Source: an uncultured Bacteroidaceae bacterium
Lineage (GTDB): Bacteria; Bacteroidota; Bacteroidia; Bacteroidales; Bacteroidaceae
Length of the DNA: 63,580 nucleotides
NCBI GenBank assembly: GCA_905236065.1
Contig: CAJONZ010000121.1
Location: 1-63,580 of the forward strand
Direction: 5' to 3'
Positions within the stretch are counted from its first letter, which is position 1, and the number at the start of each line of letters is the position of its first letter. The notes beneath the pieces were generated by a model, which worked only from the letters and a program-made list of their open reading frames with translations, was not told where the DNA came from and did no database searches. A program made the position numbers and the translations under genes. Below are positions 25,794 through 35,643 of the stretch, one piece after another.

Positions 25794-28703
25794 ATGTGTC
25801 GCACTGCCTTTAAATCTTTCATATTTGTTACTTTTGTGATAGTATATCAGGTATGTTATGCTCAGAACATCATTGTCAAGAACCTCCCGACACAACGTTT
25901 GCTGCCTTCTGCCAACCTGCACCATATCGTAAAGGATCAGGAAGGATACATGTGGTATGCCACCGAGGATGGCCTGTGTCGTGACAATGGCTACCAAGTG
26001 GATGTGTTCCGCAGCGACTATGATTGCCCGGACTTCTGGCCGTCCAACGACATTGTGGATTTGGCCGTTGGAAAAGACCGCAAGATATGGGCGGCAACGA
26101 GGGCGGGACTCTACTATCTTGACAAGGCGGATTACCAGCTGAGGCAAGTGACGGACGACAGGATTCCCCATCGCAGGATTAATTATATAGATGTGACAAG
26201 CGACGGAACCGTGTGGGTCGTGGGCGGAAAGCGTATCGTCCGACTGACAGCGGAAGGGACGGTGAAGAAAGTGTATCAGCTAAACAATCCCGGCGACGGA
26301 AAGAAGTTTGTGACCAGTATTCAGGAAGACAGCCAAGGACGCTACTGGATATTTGAGTGTCGGGGTGGCATCCGCCGGTACGACGTTGGCTCCGACTCGT
26401 TTGTTCCCTGCCGCTGGGACTGCCCCTACGAACCGCATGGGGGATTCTACGAGGACGTGGCACATGGGTGTTTCTGGGTGAGTACCTGGGGCATGGGAGT
26501 CGTGAAGTATGTGTTGGGAGCCAGGGACGATGCGCACCGTGTGGAGTATCAGCCATGCACGTATGAAGGCCGGACGTTGGACGAGAGCAAGGGAAAAATC
26601 ATTGCGATGGAATGTGACGGACGGACGTTGTGGTGCTCGGCCATGGATGGCTTTTACGCATACGACATTCAGGAGGATGGGACGCTCCAGCCGCATCCGA
26701 CGGAAAGTTTGGTTCCGCAGGGCAAGAAGGTGTTTGCCGCCATCTATGTGGATGCAGGAAAGAACGTGTGGGTAGCCAGCTATTCGCCTCGCACATTCAT
26801 CCTGTGCCGTCAGGGCGATGGGGGCAGACGTTTCACCTTCCCGTCGATGGAGACGCAGACAGGGATGGAGATGATTGCCGAGCATGTAGTGGAGGATGTA
26901 GATGGCTGGGTATGGATGTGGCACCTGCGTTTTGGTCTTGTGGTGTGGAATCCCCAGACCGATGAAAGCCACGTTGTGTTGGAGACACAGCGGGAACTGG
27001 AAGCGTCGAAGGTGATGAGTGGCAGAAGGGCCGGAGGCGTCTGGATGGCTGCGGGAACAACGGTACGGGCAATGGAATGGGAAGGCGGACAGGTGTATGG
27101 CAAGGAAGTGATAGACGTGAAGCAGGAAGTGAGATGCTTGCTCGATGACGGGAAAGGGCATCTGTGGATTGGTACTTCCGATGCGATTTTTTGCTACGAC
27201 ATGAAGAATGCCAAGGCCGTAAACCGTGCCAAAGCCGTAGGCAGTGTCGATAAGATGGAACTGTCGGACGATGCCCGGAAACTCTACTTTGTCTCTCCCC
27301 AATACGGATTGGGCGTGGTGGATGTAGCGCGGGGCGGGGTACGGAGGTTGTCTGCCGGTCTGGAAGGCGGGTTCACAACACTGGCGGTTTCTTCTCAGGG
27401 AAAGGTGTGGACGGCATCGGGACAGGGCGGTGTGTTCTGCTATGATGTGGCGACCGATTCGTTGGAACGGGACGCCGACGTAAGCCTGTTGGACGGAGGA
27501 GCCGTGATGGATTTGACAACCGACCGTTTAGGCCATGTCTGGGTGATGGCCAGCAAATGCCTGAAAGAGTATAGCCCGCGCTGGAAGACTTGCCGAATGT
27601 TCTATGCAGAAGACGGAGGCATCGATTTGGACTACTTTCTATGCATGGGCAACCTGAAGGGGCAGGTGTGCGTGGGAGGTGCTGGTGGATTGTGCTTGCT
27701 GACTCCGACGGTGGAACTCGACCGCCATTCGGTCGTTCGAAAGCCTTTGTTCTCGTCGGTGACCGTCGATGGGAAGGAGCATCTTTTCGGGCAGGAGGAA
27801 ACGGAGTGGGTCATTGCGCCGGGCGATGTAAGCGTGGCGGTGAATTTCAGTACGTTGGACCACCTGAATGCCGACCGCATCGGGTATGCCTACTGTCTGC
27901 ACCGTCGCGGAGAGGAGGCTGCAGGCTGGACATACCTGCCCATCGGACAGAACACGGCCTATTTCGGTGCCTTGGAAAAGGGGGATTATGTGCTGGAGGT
28001 GAAGGCGACGGATGCCTATGGAAACTGGGGTGAGGAAGTGGCTTGCCTCCCCATCGTGAGGGAACCGGCTTGGTGGGAAACGTGGTGGATGTATGCGTTG
28101 TATGTCCTGTCGGGAGCTACTGTCCTGGCCTGCATCTTCTATTTCTACTTCCGCAACAAGATGCAGCGCATGGAGATTGAAAAACTGGTGGCGTTGGCAC
28201 AAAAGATGAGGGGACAACGGGAAGGCCCGGCAAGAGAAGCGACAACCGCAGAAGGCGTTGAGCTGTCACCCGAGGAAGGAGCAAGGACGGAATGCGACGA
28301 AAGGACACTCTCCAAGGAGGAGCGGAGCTTCCTGCTGAAAGCAAAGGAAAAAGTGGAAAAGAATCTGGGCAACCCCAATTACACGACGGAGCAGTTTGCC
28401 AGCGACATGTGTATGAGCCGCATGAGCCTTTACCGCAAGCTGCAACATACCACGGGACAGGCACCTACGGAGTTCATCCGCATGGTTCGCCTGAAGGAGG
28501 CGGCACGGTTGCTCAGGGCAGAGGGCTACACCGTGACAGAAGCAGCAAGGCGCACAGGCTTTGCCACTTCTTCCTATTTCACGAAATGTTTCAAGGAGGC
28601 ATTCGGCGTGTTGCCAGCCGAATACCGAAAAAAGCAGAAGAATGGGCGAGGAACGGTCAATAGCCAAAATATTGCTCCAGACGCTGCCGCTCCTTCCGAG
28701 TGA
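25794..28703 (+). CDS. Membrane-spanning sensor-regulator: propeller, Y_Y_Y, AraC HTH
   Basis: 969 residues. A signal/anchor segment (FIFVTFVIVYQVCYAQ) precedes a two-bladed-type sensory propeller array (YMWYATEDGLCRDNG, IWAATRAGLYYLD, LWIGTSDAIFCYD, VWVMASKCLKEYSP). A Y_Y_Y domain (about 670-755) and one membrane segment (WWMYALYVLSGATVLACIFY, about 765-785) follow. The cytoplasmic C terminus is an AraC-type helix-turn-helix (about 870-955). It resembles SusR-like hybrid two-component regulators but has no histidine kinase or receiver domain: the region between membrane and HTH is only about 80 residues. It probably senses glycans and regulates nearby CAZyme genes. The 3' end overlaps the convergent GH43 gene by 47 nt. 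Confidence 0.85.
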   Translation: MCRTAFKSFIFVTFVIVYQVCYAQNIIVKNLPTQRLLPSANLHHIVKDQEGYMWYATEDGLCRDNGYQVDVFRSDYDCPDFWPSNDIVDLAVGKDRKIWAATRAGLYYLDKADYQLRQVTDDRIPHRRINYIDVTSDGTVWVVGGKRIVRLTAEGTVKKVYQLNNPGDGKKFVTSIQEDSQGRYWIFECRGGIRRYDVGSDSFVPCRWDCPYEPHGGFYEDVAHGCFWVSTWGMGVVKYVLGARDDAHRVEYQPCTYEGRTLDESKGKIIAMECDGRTLWCSAMDGFYAYDIQEDGTLQPHPTESLVPQGKKVFAAIYVDAGKNVWVASYSPRTFILCRQGDGGRRFTFPSMETQTGMEMIAEHVVEDVDGWVWMWHLRFGLVVWNPQTDESHVVLETQRELEASKVMSGRRAGGVWMAAGTTVRAMEWEGGQVYGKEVIDVKQEVRCLLDDGKGHLWIGTSDAIFCYDMKNAKAVNRAKAVGSVDKMELSDDARKLYFVSPQYGLGVVDVARGGVRRLSAGLEGGFTTLAVSSQGKVWTASGQGGVFCYDVATDSLERDADVSLLDGGAVMDLTTDRLGHVWVMASKCLKEYSPRWKTCRMFYAEDGGIDLDYFLCMGNLKGQVCVGGAGGLCLLTPTVELDRHSVVRKPLFSSVTVDGKEHLFGQEETEWVIAPGDVSVAVNFSTLDHLNADRIGYAYCLHRRGEEAAGWTYLPIGQNTAYFGALEKGDYVLEVKATDAYGNWGEEVACLPIVREPAWWETWWMYALYVLSGATVLACIFYFYFRNKMQRMEIEKLVALAQKMRGQREGPAREATTAEGVELSPEEGARTECDERTLSKEERSFLLKAKEKVEKNLGNPNYTTEQFASDMCMSRMSLYRKLQHTTGQAPTEFIRMVRLKEAARLLRAEGYTVTEAARRTGFATSSYFTKCFKEAFGVLPAEYRKKQKNGRGTVNSQNIAPDAAAPSE

Positions 28704-29727
28704 TTTGGATGACGCTGCCGTGCCGAGGCGTGAAATTGCCCTTTGTGGGTGTGTCTTTCACGTATTGGAACGTCTTCAGGTCGCCGCGACAGAACTGGTA
28801 ATGACCGTTGGCATAACAGTCATACATTAATATATAGTCCTTGCTGCCGATGAGCGGGAACACGCTGCTGCCCTCCACGGGATATTGCCCCGCCTTTTGC
28901 AGATGCCGCCACTCGACGGTGTAGGGGCCTGTCAGCTGTTTGCTGGTGGCCCGCATCACGCCCTGCCGGGTACGCCAGCCGCCGTCGGGCCCTGCCGGGT
29001 TGATGACGCTACGGCCCTCGTCCTTGAAGAAAAGCACGTACTCCTTGTTCTGCTTGTCATAGACGATGTCGCCGTCGATGGCAGCCTTGCCGAAGTCGAA
29101 CAGCAGACGTGGCTCGGTGATGTCGGTAAAGTCCTCATTCACGTAGGAATAGAACAGCTTGAAGTGAGGCTGGTAGAAGCGCTTCTTCTCGCCCGTCTTT
29201 CGGTTGGTTTCCCAGTCGTCGGTCTCGTATTCCCAGTCATGGCGGCCAATGCTATAGTAAATCATGTATTTTCCCTCCACGGGATCCCAGATGGTCTGCG
29301 GTGCCCAGACGGCATGAAGGTTCTGACGGTCAAAGCCTTCCAGGTTGGGGAAGCGTGTTGGAAAGTCTATGGCCGTGTGCTGCCAGTGAATCAGGTCGGT
29401 GGATTTCATCAGGATAAGTCCGTCGTTCGACTGCCAACCCAGGCTGGAACGCATGTCGGTCAGCACCATGTAGAAGGTCTTGCCGTCCCTGCCCCGCAGG
29501 ATGTGGGGGTCACGGATGCTCCGTGTCAGGGCAATGCTGTCCGAACCGACGACGGGTTTTCCGTCGTTCAGACTACGGTAGTTGAAGCCGTCGTCACTGA
29601 TGGCAAAACGGATTTGCTCCCCTTCCGGCGTGTTGTTCGAGAAGAAGGCAAACAGGTAGGAAGAATACTTCTTTGCCTGCATCGACAGGCAAAGAAGGGC
29701 GAGCACAAGGCTCAGGACTTTTTTCAT
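28657..29727 (-). CDS. Secreted GH43-like glycoside hydrolase
   Basis: 356 residues. Short signal peptide (MKKVLSLVLALLCLSMQA). Five-bladed propeller pattern of GH43/clan GH-F: the catalytic-type Asp73 in SIRDPHILRG, SSLGWQSNDGLILMKSTDLI, VWAPQTIWDPVEGKYMIYYS, IDGDIVYDKQNKEYVLFFKD and GQYPVEGSSVFPL. GH43 enzymes are mostly arabinofuranosidases or xylosidases; the subfamily and linkage are not assigned. The start overlaps the preceding gene's stop by 4 nt, so the two enzymes are made from one mRNA. Confidence 0.85.
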   Translation of the reverse strand: MKKVLSLVLALLCLSMQAKKYSSYLFAFFSNNTPEGEQIRFAISDDGFNYRSLNDGKPVVGSDSIALTRSIRDPHILRGRDGKTFYMVLTDMRSSLGWQSNDGLILMKSTDLIHWQHTAIDFPTRFPNLEGFDRQNLHAVWAPQTIWDPVEGKYMIYYSIGRHDWEYETDDWETNRKTGEKKRFYQPHFKLFYSYVNEDFTDITEPRLLFDFGKAAIDGDIVYDKQNKEYVLFFKDEGRSVINPAGPDGGWRTRQGVMRATSKQLTGPYTVEWRHLQKAGQYPVEGSSVFPLIGSKDYILMYDCYANGHYQFCRGDLKTFQYVKDTPTKGNFTPRHGSVIQITRKERQRLEQYFGY

Positions 29728-32498
29728 TTTTGGTTAAGGTATTGGTTGACAAGGTTTGTAATCTCGCTCATCGTCACCGTGCTGCCCGGTTGGAAGTACT
29801 GCTGGATGAGCGTGGTGATGTCCTCGACCGTGACGCCGTCCTCACCCACTACCGGGGCGTTCAGGTGGGCCGATGCGCCTGCCTCTGTGTCGTTCATGAC
29901 AAGGGCCACCTCTTCGGCTGAGAGGGCATAGTTGTAGATACGGAAATCGTCCAGATAACCCTTGAACAGCGGGTCGCTGGCAAACTGACTGCGACCGATG
30001 TAGCAGAGCGAAGGCATGATGTCGCTGGGCTTCAGCGTAAATTCGTCACTGCTTGCGGCCAGCTCACCGTCGTTGTACAGTTTCACGCTGACCGTGCCGT
30101 CCTGATTCGGTTGCAGGGTCACGGCGATGTGCTTCCACGTGGTTGCCCGCAATCGGGCACCCGTCGAGAGAATCTGCTCCTCACCGCCGTTCTTCATCAC
30201 AAAGCGCATTTCCGAACCGTTCGACGGCGTCAGGAACATATACTGGTCGGTACTGTTGCCAAAGTCAAACACACGTTCCCAGCTGTTCGAACCGCTCCAA
30301 CGCACCCAGCAGGCAATAGTCATGGCATCCTGCGTCACGGCGGCATAGGGCAGTTGCATGTAACCGTTTTGCGACGACAGGTTCAGGGCATTCGTTCCCG
30401 ACTTCTTCATCGTGTTGACCGAGTACTTCTCCGTACCGTAGAAGGCTGCGTCAAAGTGGTTCTGGCTCTTGTCCGACATATCACCGTCAAACTGCTGTTG
30501 CAGAACCAGGCGTTTCTTTGTCAACATCTTGGCCGTCACCTCCTCCGAAGGCACCGAGCGGTTGCCTGGATAATCCACGGCCACCACCTTGTAGCTGTAG
30601 GTATGTCCTTCCAGGGCAGAGTTGTCCAGGAACGTACAAACGGTGTCGTTGCGTCCAATCGTATTCCACACGCCGTTTTCGCCACGCAGGATGTTGTAGC
30701 AAATCGTGTCGGCATCCACCACGGCTTCCCAGTCCAAACGGATGCTGCCCGTTTGTGGCGTGGCCATCAGGCCGGTCGGAGCCTTGGGTGCCGTCACCTC
30801 ACCCTTCGAGTAAATCGACTGGAAACGCCACATGGCTTTTTTCTTCGTCGAAGCCAAGGCGGTGGGAGCAGGCACATCCACCAGGTTCACGGGATTCACG
30901 GCACTGCCCGTATAGTTCAGGCACTTGCCGCTCAGACGGCTGATGATATACCAGCAGCCTTCACCCGCATATTTCAGGTACCACTGCTCGTTGGCACCGT
31001 GTCCGGCGTTGTAGCAAATGGCCTGGGCACCTGTATTGAGGTTGTTGTTCAGCACGTTCAGGTGCCACGTGTCGTTGCCCGCATTGTCAATGAACCAATA
31101 GGAGCAGTCGCCGTCGGTATAGCTCGGATAGACTTTCCATTGCTGCGTCGTACCGCTCGTCTTACGGCCCGTACAGCTCACGGCGTTCGTACCATTGGCC
31201 GTCAGCATGTTCTTCTTGCTGTAATAGTTACATATCATGTACGTGCCGTTGACAGGAGCCTGTGGCACATCCTCGCCCCACGTCACGTCGAACGAGTATT
31301 CGGCATTGATTTGCCCTTTCTGGTAGCCCGTGCCGCCCGGCAAGTCGTAGGTGAACTGCCGAGTAGGACCATAGCCATTGAAATACACGTCCTTCGTCGT
31401 CGATACAAATCGGTAGCTGGAGTTGTTGGCCTGTCGCTCCGAAGAACCGATGTAGCCATGCACCTCGCCTGTCTCGTCGTTGCGATACACGGCACCCGAC
31501 GTCCAGTGGCTGCGGTCTTCACCGTAGCCGATGCGCACACCCTCGTTTGAGTCAATGCAGAACTGGCCTCTGGCACGGCTGTCAAAGCCCCACCAAATAC
31601 CGTTCTCCATGCCATACTGCACTCCGACGATGGCCTCGCCCACATTGTGCAACTCGTCTGCCGTGGCAGCCTTTCCGTCGGCTTTCACCTGGGCAAAGAA
31701 GTTCGCATAATTATCGAACGAACCAGCCAGCTGGTGCGTGTTACCCTCGTCCAAGTATTCCTTTAGGTAGTTATACCAGGGCATGGCGCGGTCATCGTTC
31801 AGCGTATTGCCGCCGCACACACGGATGTTGTCGAAATAGGGGTCGGCCTTAATCAACTTGGCTATCTCCAGGAAATCCTTCATGGCCTGTGTCTCGCTGG
31901 TGGCTTGCTGCCACACATAGTCCGGCTCGTTGAAGGGCGACACGCTTACCACCGTCAATCCCTGCGTCAGCACGTAAGCCACACTGGCCTTGATGAGACG
32001 ATACCATTCCTCGGGCTTTCCCTGATAGTTCGTCCGGCCCGTGAAATCCTCTATTTTTTCCCCGTCCTTCATCGGGTATTCGCCGTTGGCATCCACCTTG
32101 AAGAACAGGGCTTCATGGTCGCAGTTCAGGTTGACCACCGTCGTTCCCGTCCGCTTAATCAGGTCGCAACGTCCTTTCAGTTTCTTCTGCTGCCGGGTCG
32201 TCAGGGTATAAGTGCCGTCACCATTGTCCGTCACCAGGTCGATGGGTTGGAACGACACACGTCCCGTGGCAAAATTACCCTTGCCAATCCAGTTCACGCC
32301 CCGGTTCACGTTGAAATCCCAGTCCCAGGCCGCATCCATACCCCAGTTCACTCTGTACTCCTCCCCTTTGGCATCCACGTCAAACGCAATGGTGCAATCC
32401 GTCATTTTGTACGCATTCAGGAAGTCGGAAGCCTTCTGTCCCATTATCGGGACAGCCCAACCTAATTGCATCAAAAAGAAAAAACAGAAACTTTTCAT
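29724..32498 (-). CDS. Secreted clan GH-A glycosidase with ricin, FN3, LamG and dockerin-like parts
   Basis: 924 residues from MKSFCFFFLMQLGWAVPIMG; ATGs at 32504 and 32555 are alternatives. The catalytic region (about 25-400) has a GH-A style acid/base in SVSPFNEPDYVW (Glu near 188) and may be GH30-related. It is followed by a ricin-type beta-trefoil (about 414-556, repeated NEQWYLKYAGEG, GKCLNYTG), a fibronectin type III domain (about 570-660), a LamG-like sandwich (about 670-865) and a dockerin-like helix pair (VTVEDITTLIQQYF, VTMSEITNLVNQYL). It is the first gene of an operon with GH43. An arabinan or galactan side-chain target is plausible but not shown. Confidence 0.75.
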   Translation of the reverse strand: MKSFCFFFLMQLGWAVPIMGQKASDFLNAYKMTDCTIAFDVDAKGEEYRVNWGMDAAWDWDFNVNRGVNWIGKGNFATGRVSFQPIDLVTDNGDGTYTLTTRQQKKLKGRCDLIKRTGTTVVNLNCDHEALFFKVDANGEYPMKDGEKIEDFTGRTNYQGKPEEWYRLIKASVAYVLTQGLTVVSVSPFNEPDYVWQQATSETQAMKDFLEIAKLIKADPYFDNIRVCGGNTLNDDRAMPWYNYLKEYLDEGNTHQLAGSFDNYANFFAQVKADGKAATADELHNVGEAIVGVQYGMENGIWWGFDSRARGQFCIDSNEGVRIGYGEDRSHWTSGAVYRNDETGEVHGYIGSSERQANNSSYRFVSTTKDVYFNGYGPTRQFTYDLPGGTGYQKGQINAEYSFDVTWGEDVPQAPVNGTYMICNYYSKKNMLTANGTNAVSCTGRKTSGTTQQWKVYPSYTDGDCSYWFIDNAGNDTWHLNVLNNNLNTGAQAICYNAGHGANEQWYLKYAGEGCWYIISRLSGKCLNYTGSAVNPVNLVDVPAPTALASTKKKAMWRFQSIYSKGEVTAPKAPTGLMATPQTGSIRLDWEAVVDADTICYNILRGENGVWNTIGRNDTVCTFLDNSALEGHTYSYKVVAVDYPGNRSVPSEEVTAKMLTKKRLVLQQQFDGDMSDKSQNHFDAAFYGTEKYSVNTMKKSGTNALNLSSQNGYMQLPYAAVTQDAMTIACWVRWSGSNSWERVFDFGNSTDQYMFLTPSNGSEMRFVMKNGGEEQILSTGARLRATTWKHIAVTLQPNQDGTVSVKLYNDGELAASSDEFTLKPSDIMPSLCYIGRSQFASDPLFKGYLDDFRIYNYALSAEEVALVMNDTEAGASAHLNAPVVGEDGVTVEDITTLIQQYFQPGSTVTMSEITNLVNQYLNQK

Positions 32499-32579
32499 AT
32501 TCATGTACGATTTATAATTTATAATGCCTGGTTTTCCGGGGAGTATCACAGCCATCCGGGAGGGGAGAAAGAGATTGTC

Positions 32580-33299
32580 TTACTTTCTACCGCCCATGAA
32601 ACGAAGAAGATGCAGGAACAGGTTGACGAAATCGAGATACAGGCTCAGGGCACCCAGCAGGGCTATCTTCTCTGTGGTCTCGCCTGCCTCGGCATCAGCC
32701 AACATCAGCTTGATTTTCTGCGTATCATAGGCCGTCAGACCCACAAATACCAGTACACCGATGCCAGAAACAACCATATCCAGCAGGCCGTTCTTCAGGA
32801 ACAGGTTCACCACGGTGGCGATAATCACACCAATCAGTGCCATCACCAAGATGTTGCCTAATTTGCTCAGGTCTTGCTTTGTCACCGCACCGTACAAGGC
32901 CATCACGCCGAACGTGCCAGCGGTCACAAAGAAGGTCGTCGCAATCGAGTCCACCGAATAGATCAAGAAGATGGATGACAGCGTCGCACCGTTCAGCACC
33001 GAATACAGCAGAAACAACAACGTCGCCGTCATCGACGAAATCTTGTTGATGGCTGCCGACAGCCCGAATACCAGTGCCAACTCAGCTATCAGCAGACCGT
33101 AAAACACCACCCGGCTACCAAAGATAAGCTCCTGAATTGCAAAATTCGTAGCCACGTAATAGGCCGTCAGACCCGTTACGGCCAGCGCACCGCACATCCA
33201 CAGAAACACACTACGCATCAGCGTTCGTTCTGCCACAGCCGTTTCAGTATCGCTATATCCGGCCACACTATAATTCCGATTGTAATTGAATTCACTCAT
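32580..33299 (-). CDS. Bax inhibitor-1/YccA-family membrane protein
   Basis: 239 residues with seven membrane segments. The BI-1 pattern is clear: an N-terminal soluble stretch with MRSVFLWMCGALAVTGLTAY, LFLLYSVLNGATLSSIFLIY, FFVTAGTFGVMALYGAVTKQDLSKLG, and the C-terminal half with GLTAYDTQKIK and LGALSLYLDFVNLFLHLLR. BI-1 homologues are proton-sensitive calcium-leak channels in some bacteria; the role here is unknown. A -7 box lies at 33369-33376. Confidence 0.93.
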   Translation of the reverse strand: MSEFNYNRNYSVAGYSDTETAVAERTLMRSVFLWMCGALAVTGLTAYYVATNFAIQELIFGSRVVFYGLLIAELALVFGLSAAINKISSMTATLLFLLYSVLNGATLSSIFLIYSVDSIATTFFVTAGTFGVMALYGAVTKQDLSKLGNILVMALIGVIIATVVNLFLKNGLLDMVVSGIGVLVFVGLTAYDTQKIKLMLADAEAGETTEKIALLGALSLYLDFVNLFLHLLRFMGGRK

Positions 33300-33368
33300 A
33301 GTCTTTTTCCTTTACATTTAACATTTTACATATCTTTCACTTTTTCCTTCCAAGAGGAAACAAGTGCG

Positions 33369-33376
33369 CAAATGTA
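33369..33376 (-). promoter_or_regulatory. Putative -7 box TACATTTG for BI-1 gene
   Basis: The plus strand reads CAAATGTA. Consensus match on the minus strand, 70 nt upstream of the start. Confidence 0.6.
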
Positions 33377-33486
33377 ACGTTTTTCCATGTTTCCACAAAG
33401 AAAAAAATCTTAATAATTGAAAACACGCACCTTTTTTACCTCTATTTTTCAACCCTCGCTAACCCCTTCCCACTCACTTCATTACA

Positions 33487-33570
33487 ACGCAGTACTCTTT
33501 CCGAGATGACGCAGTACTCTATTCGACGTGACGCAGAACTCTATTCACGAAAAGAGTACTGCGTTGTGAC
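33487..33570 (+). repeat. 22-nt triple repeat with inverted end, copy 2
   Basis: Units begin at 33487, 33509 and 33531 (exact 22-nt period; cores ACGCAGTACTCT, ACGCAGTACTCT, ACGCAGAACTCT). The inverted unit AGAGTACTGCGTTGTGAC follows at 33553-33570. It lies in the 470-nt gap between the divergent BI-1 and GH5 genes. Confidence 0.85.
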
Positions 33571-33733
33571 GGGGTGAGTAAAAGTGCCGTTTTGAAGGAG
33601 TTCGGAGGCTCGGACGAGGGGCTGTTACAAGCAGGTAACAATGCCCCGAAAAGGTGTAACATTTCACAAGATACATGTTACATTATTGAAAAATTATGTT
33701 TCACGTGCAAAATTAATATTGTATAAAAGGCCG

Positions 33734-33741
33734 TAATTTTG
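33734..33741 (+). promoter_or_regulatory. Putative -7 box TAATTTTG for GH5-esterase operon
   Basis: Consensus TAnnTTTG, 29 nt before the ATG at 33771. Confidence 0.6.
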
Positions 33742-33770
33742 CATCGAAGAAACATCTGCACTTGAAAGTG

Positions 33771-35642
33771 ATGAAAAAACATAAAAACCGAATGAATATG
33801 AGAAAAAAGATTTTGGCAGCCTTAGCGGCTTGCCTCCTGACCTTTCCGGCTGCGGCTCAGAGTGAGCTTCCACCCCTGCACGTGGATGGTAACCAGCTGA
33901 AGGATGACCAAGGCAACATTGTGGTGCTCCACGGTGTGATGGACACTCCAAGCCCTTATTTCAACAACTACCGATGGACGACGTGGGCCGAAGGCTGTTC
34001 CGACAGTAAGATTTCAGCCTGCGTGAACTACTTCAACAGACTGTTCACAGCCATTACCGACTCGACGAACGGCGCTTACTGCAACCTGTTCCGTCTGCAC
34101 TTGGACTGCTGCTGGACGAACGACAATTCGGTTTCCTACCCCGTGGATGACCGTGAAAGTGGAACGGGTGAGGCAAACATTTCCCACTACAGCGGCACAC
34201 GACTGACGAGGTACATGTCGCTGCTGTACTGGAAGATTGCCTTGCAGGCTATCCGTCATGGCATGTATGTCATCATGCGTCCGCCAGGCGTATGCCCCGG
34301 CACCATCTACGTGGGCGGCAGCTATCAGAAGTACCTGCTCGACGTGTGGGACCGTGTGACGAAGAATGCCAACGTGAAGAAGTACTCCGGCCAAATCAGC
34401 ATCGAGCTGGCCAACGAGCCGGTGAGCGTAAAGAATGCGGACGGCAGCGAGGGTGACAATACGCTGCACGATTTTTTCCAGCCGATTGTGGATAAGATTC
34501 GTGCAAACGGCTTCGAGGGTATCATCTGGGTGCCAGGCTCTGGTTGGCAGATGAACTACAAGCCGTATGCCAAGGTGCCCATCACTGGCGACCAGATTGG
34601 CTATGCCGTGCATGATTATGTGGGCTGGTACGGCACAAGTGACGCCAACCATGACCACAATGCAGCCATCAAGAACTTCGGCGAGTCTATTCCCATCGTC
34701 CGCACCAACCCCATCGTGATTACGGAGGTCGATTGGAGCCCTGAGAAGGAAGGAACAGGACACTACGATGAGCACGGCAAATGGGTTGTAGCCAACTACG
34801 GCACGTGGGCCACAGGTACGACCCGCAAGTGGGGTCTGGCCTACAAGGCTGTGCTGGACTACTACAAAAACATCTCCATGACACTGTCGGGTACGGCTTG
34901 CTACATCGACATCGACGACTACGAAAACAACAGAAAAGTGACTCCTGCATTCAAGACGGCCATGGAGGCCAACGGACTGGATCCCTACGAGGGATGCGGC
35001 GTGGCTTGCTTTGAGTGGTATGCCGACTATGCAAAGGTGAACTATGCGTCAACGGAGCGCTACCAGCCCAAGCAGGTGGTGCCAGACAACCCATTTGCGA
35101 TAACGAAGGAGTGGTTTAACCCGACGATTCTGTATGAGAACACCTGTACATACGCAAATCCTACCTCCACGAATCCACTGAACACACTGAAGCTGATAAA
35201 GGCAGGCTGTGCCGGATGGCGTTTTGAGAACGAGGAAGGCATTGACCTGACTCCATACAAGTATTTGGTCATCGAAACACAAAGAGCTGCCTCAAAGAAC
35301 ACCCGCTTCTATCTCTACGACACGTCGAACTTCTGGGGAGACCGCTATGTGGCAGACATTGCCTCACAGAAGGTGGTGAAGATTGAGTTGAGTGAGCTGA
35401 AGACGGAGTCGGGCCGCGACCTTGACTTGAGCCACATCCGCCTGGCAGGTTTCTGTTCGGCTGGTGCCGACCAGACGTTCTACTTGAAGAGGGTATTCCT
35501 GAGCAACGACGGTGTAAACCCAGCCGAGACAACGCCAGAGGTAACTTTGCAGGATGTAGTGACCCTCATCGGCAACTACCTGAAGGCCGAATCGACGGTA
35601 AAGATGAACGAGATTACAAAGATGATTGAAAGTTTGAAGTAA
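33771..35642 (+). CDS. Secreted GH5-type glycanase with dockerin-like end
   Basis: 623 residues from the ATG at 33771; ATGs at 33792 and 33798 also give a good signal peptide ending PAAAQ. Cellulase-family GH5 barrel: HGVMDTPSPYFNN near the N terminus, the acid/base Glu in ELANEPV (about 214) and the nucleophile Glu in ITEVDW (about 316), with FEWYAD late in the barrel. Residues about 440-575 form a sandwich (GWRFENEEGIDLTPYKYLVI) similar to that of the next gene. The C terminus is a dockerin-like helix pair (VTLQDVVTLIGNYL, VKMNEITKMI). The two ORFs are one nucleotide apart, so they form an operon. A xylan, mannan or glucan target is possible. Confidence 0.83.
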   Translation: MKKHKNRMNMRKKILAALAACLLTFPAAAQSELPPLHVDGNQLKDDQGNIVVLHGVMDTPSPYFNNYRWTTWAEGCSDSKISACVNYFNRLFTAITDSTNGAYCNLFRLHLDCCWTNDNSVSYPVDDRESGTGEANISHYSGTRLTRYMSLLYWKIALQAIRHGMYVIMRPPGVCPGTIYVGGSYQKYLLDVWDRVTKNANVKKYSGQISIELANEPVSVKNADGSEGDNTLHDFFQPIVDKIRANGFEGIIWVPGSGWQMNYKPYAKVPITGDQIGYAVHDYVGWYGTSDANHDHNAAIKNFGESIPIVRTNPIVITEVDWSPEKEGTGHYDEHGKWVVANYGTWATGTTRKWGLAYKAVLDYYKNISMTLSGTACYIDIDDYENNRKVTPAFKTAMEANGLDPYEGCGVACFEWYADYAKVNYASTERYQPKQVVPDNPFAITKEWFNPTILYENTCTYANPTSTNPLNTLKLIKAGCAGWRFENEEGIDLTPYKYLVIETQRAASKNTRFYLYDTSNFWGDRYVADIASQKVVKIELSELKTESGRDLDLSHIRLAGFCSAGADQTFYLKRVFLSNDGVNPAETTPEVTLQDVVTLIGNYLKAESTVKMNEITKMIESLK

Positions 35643-35643
35643 G

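Noticed and set aside
30111-31550. Plus-strand open frame of 479 codons opposite the GH-A gene
   Set aside because: His/Arg/Val-rich antisense shadow of a multidomain enzyme gene.
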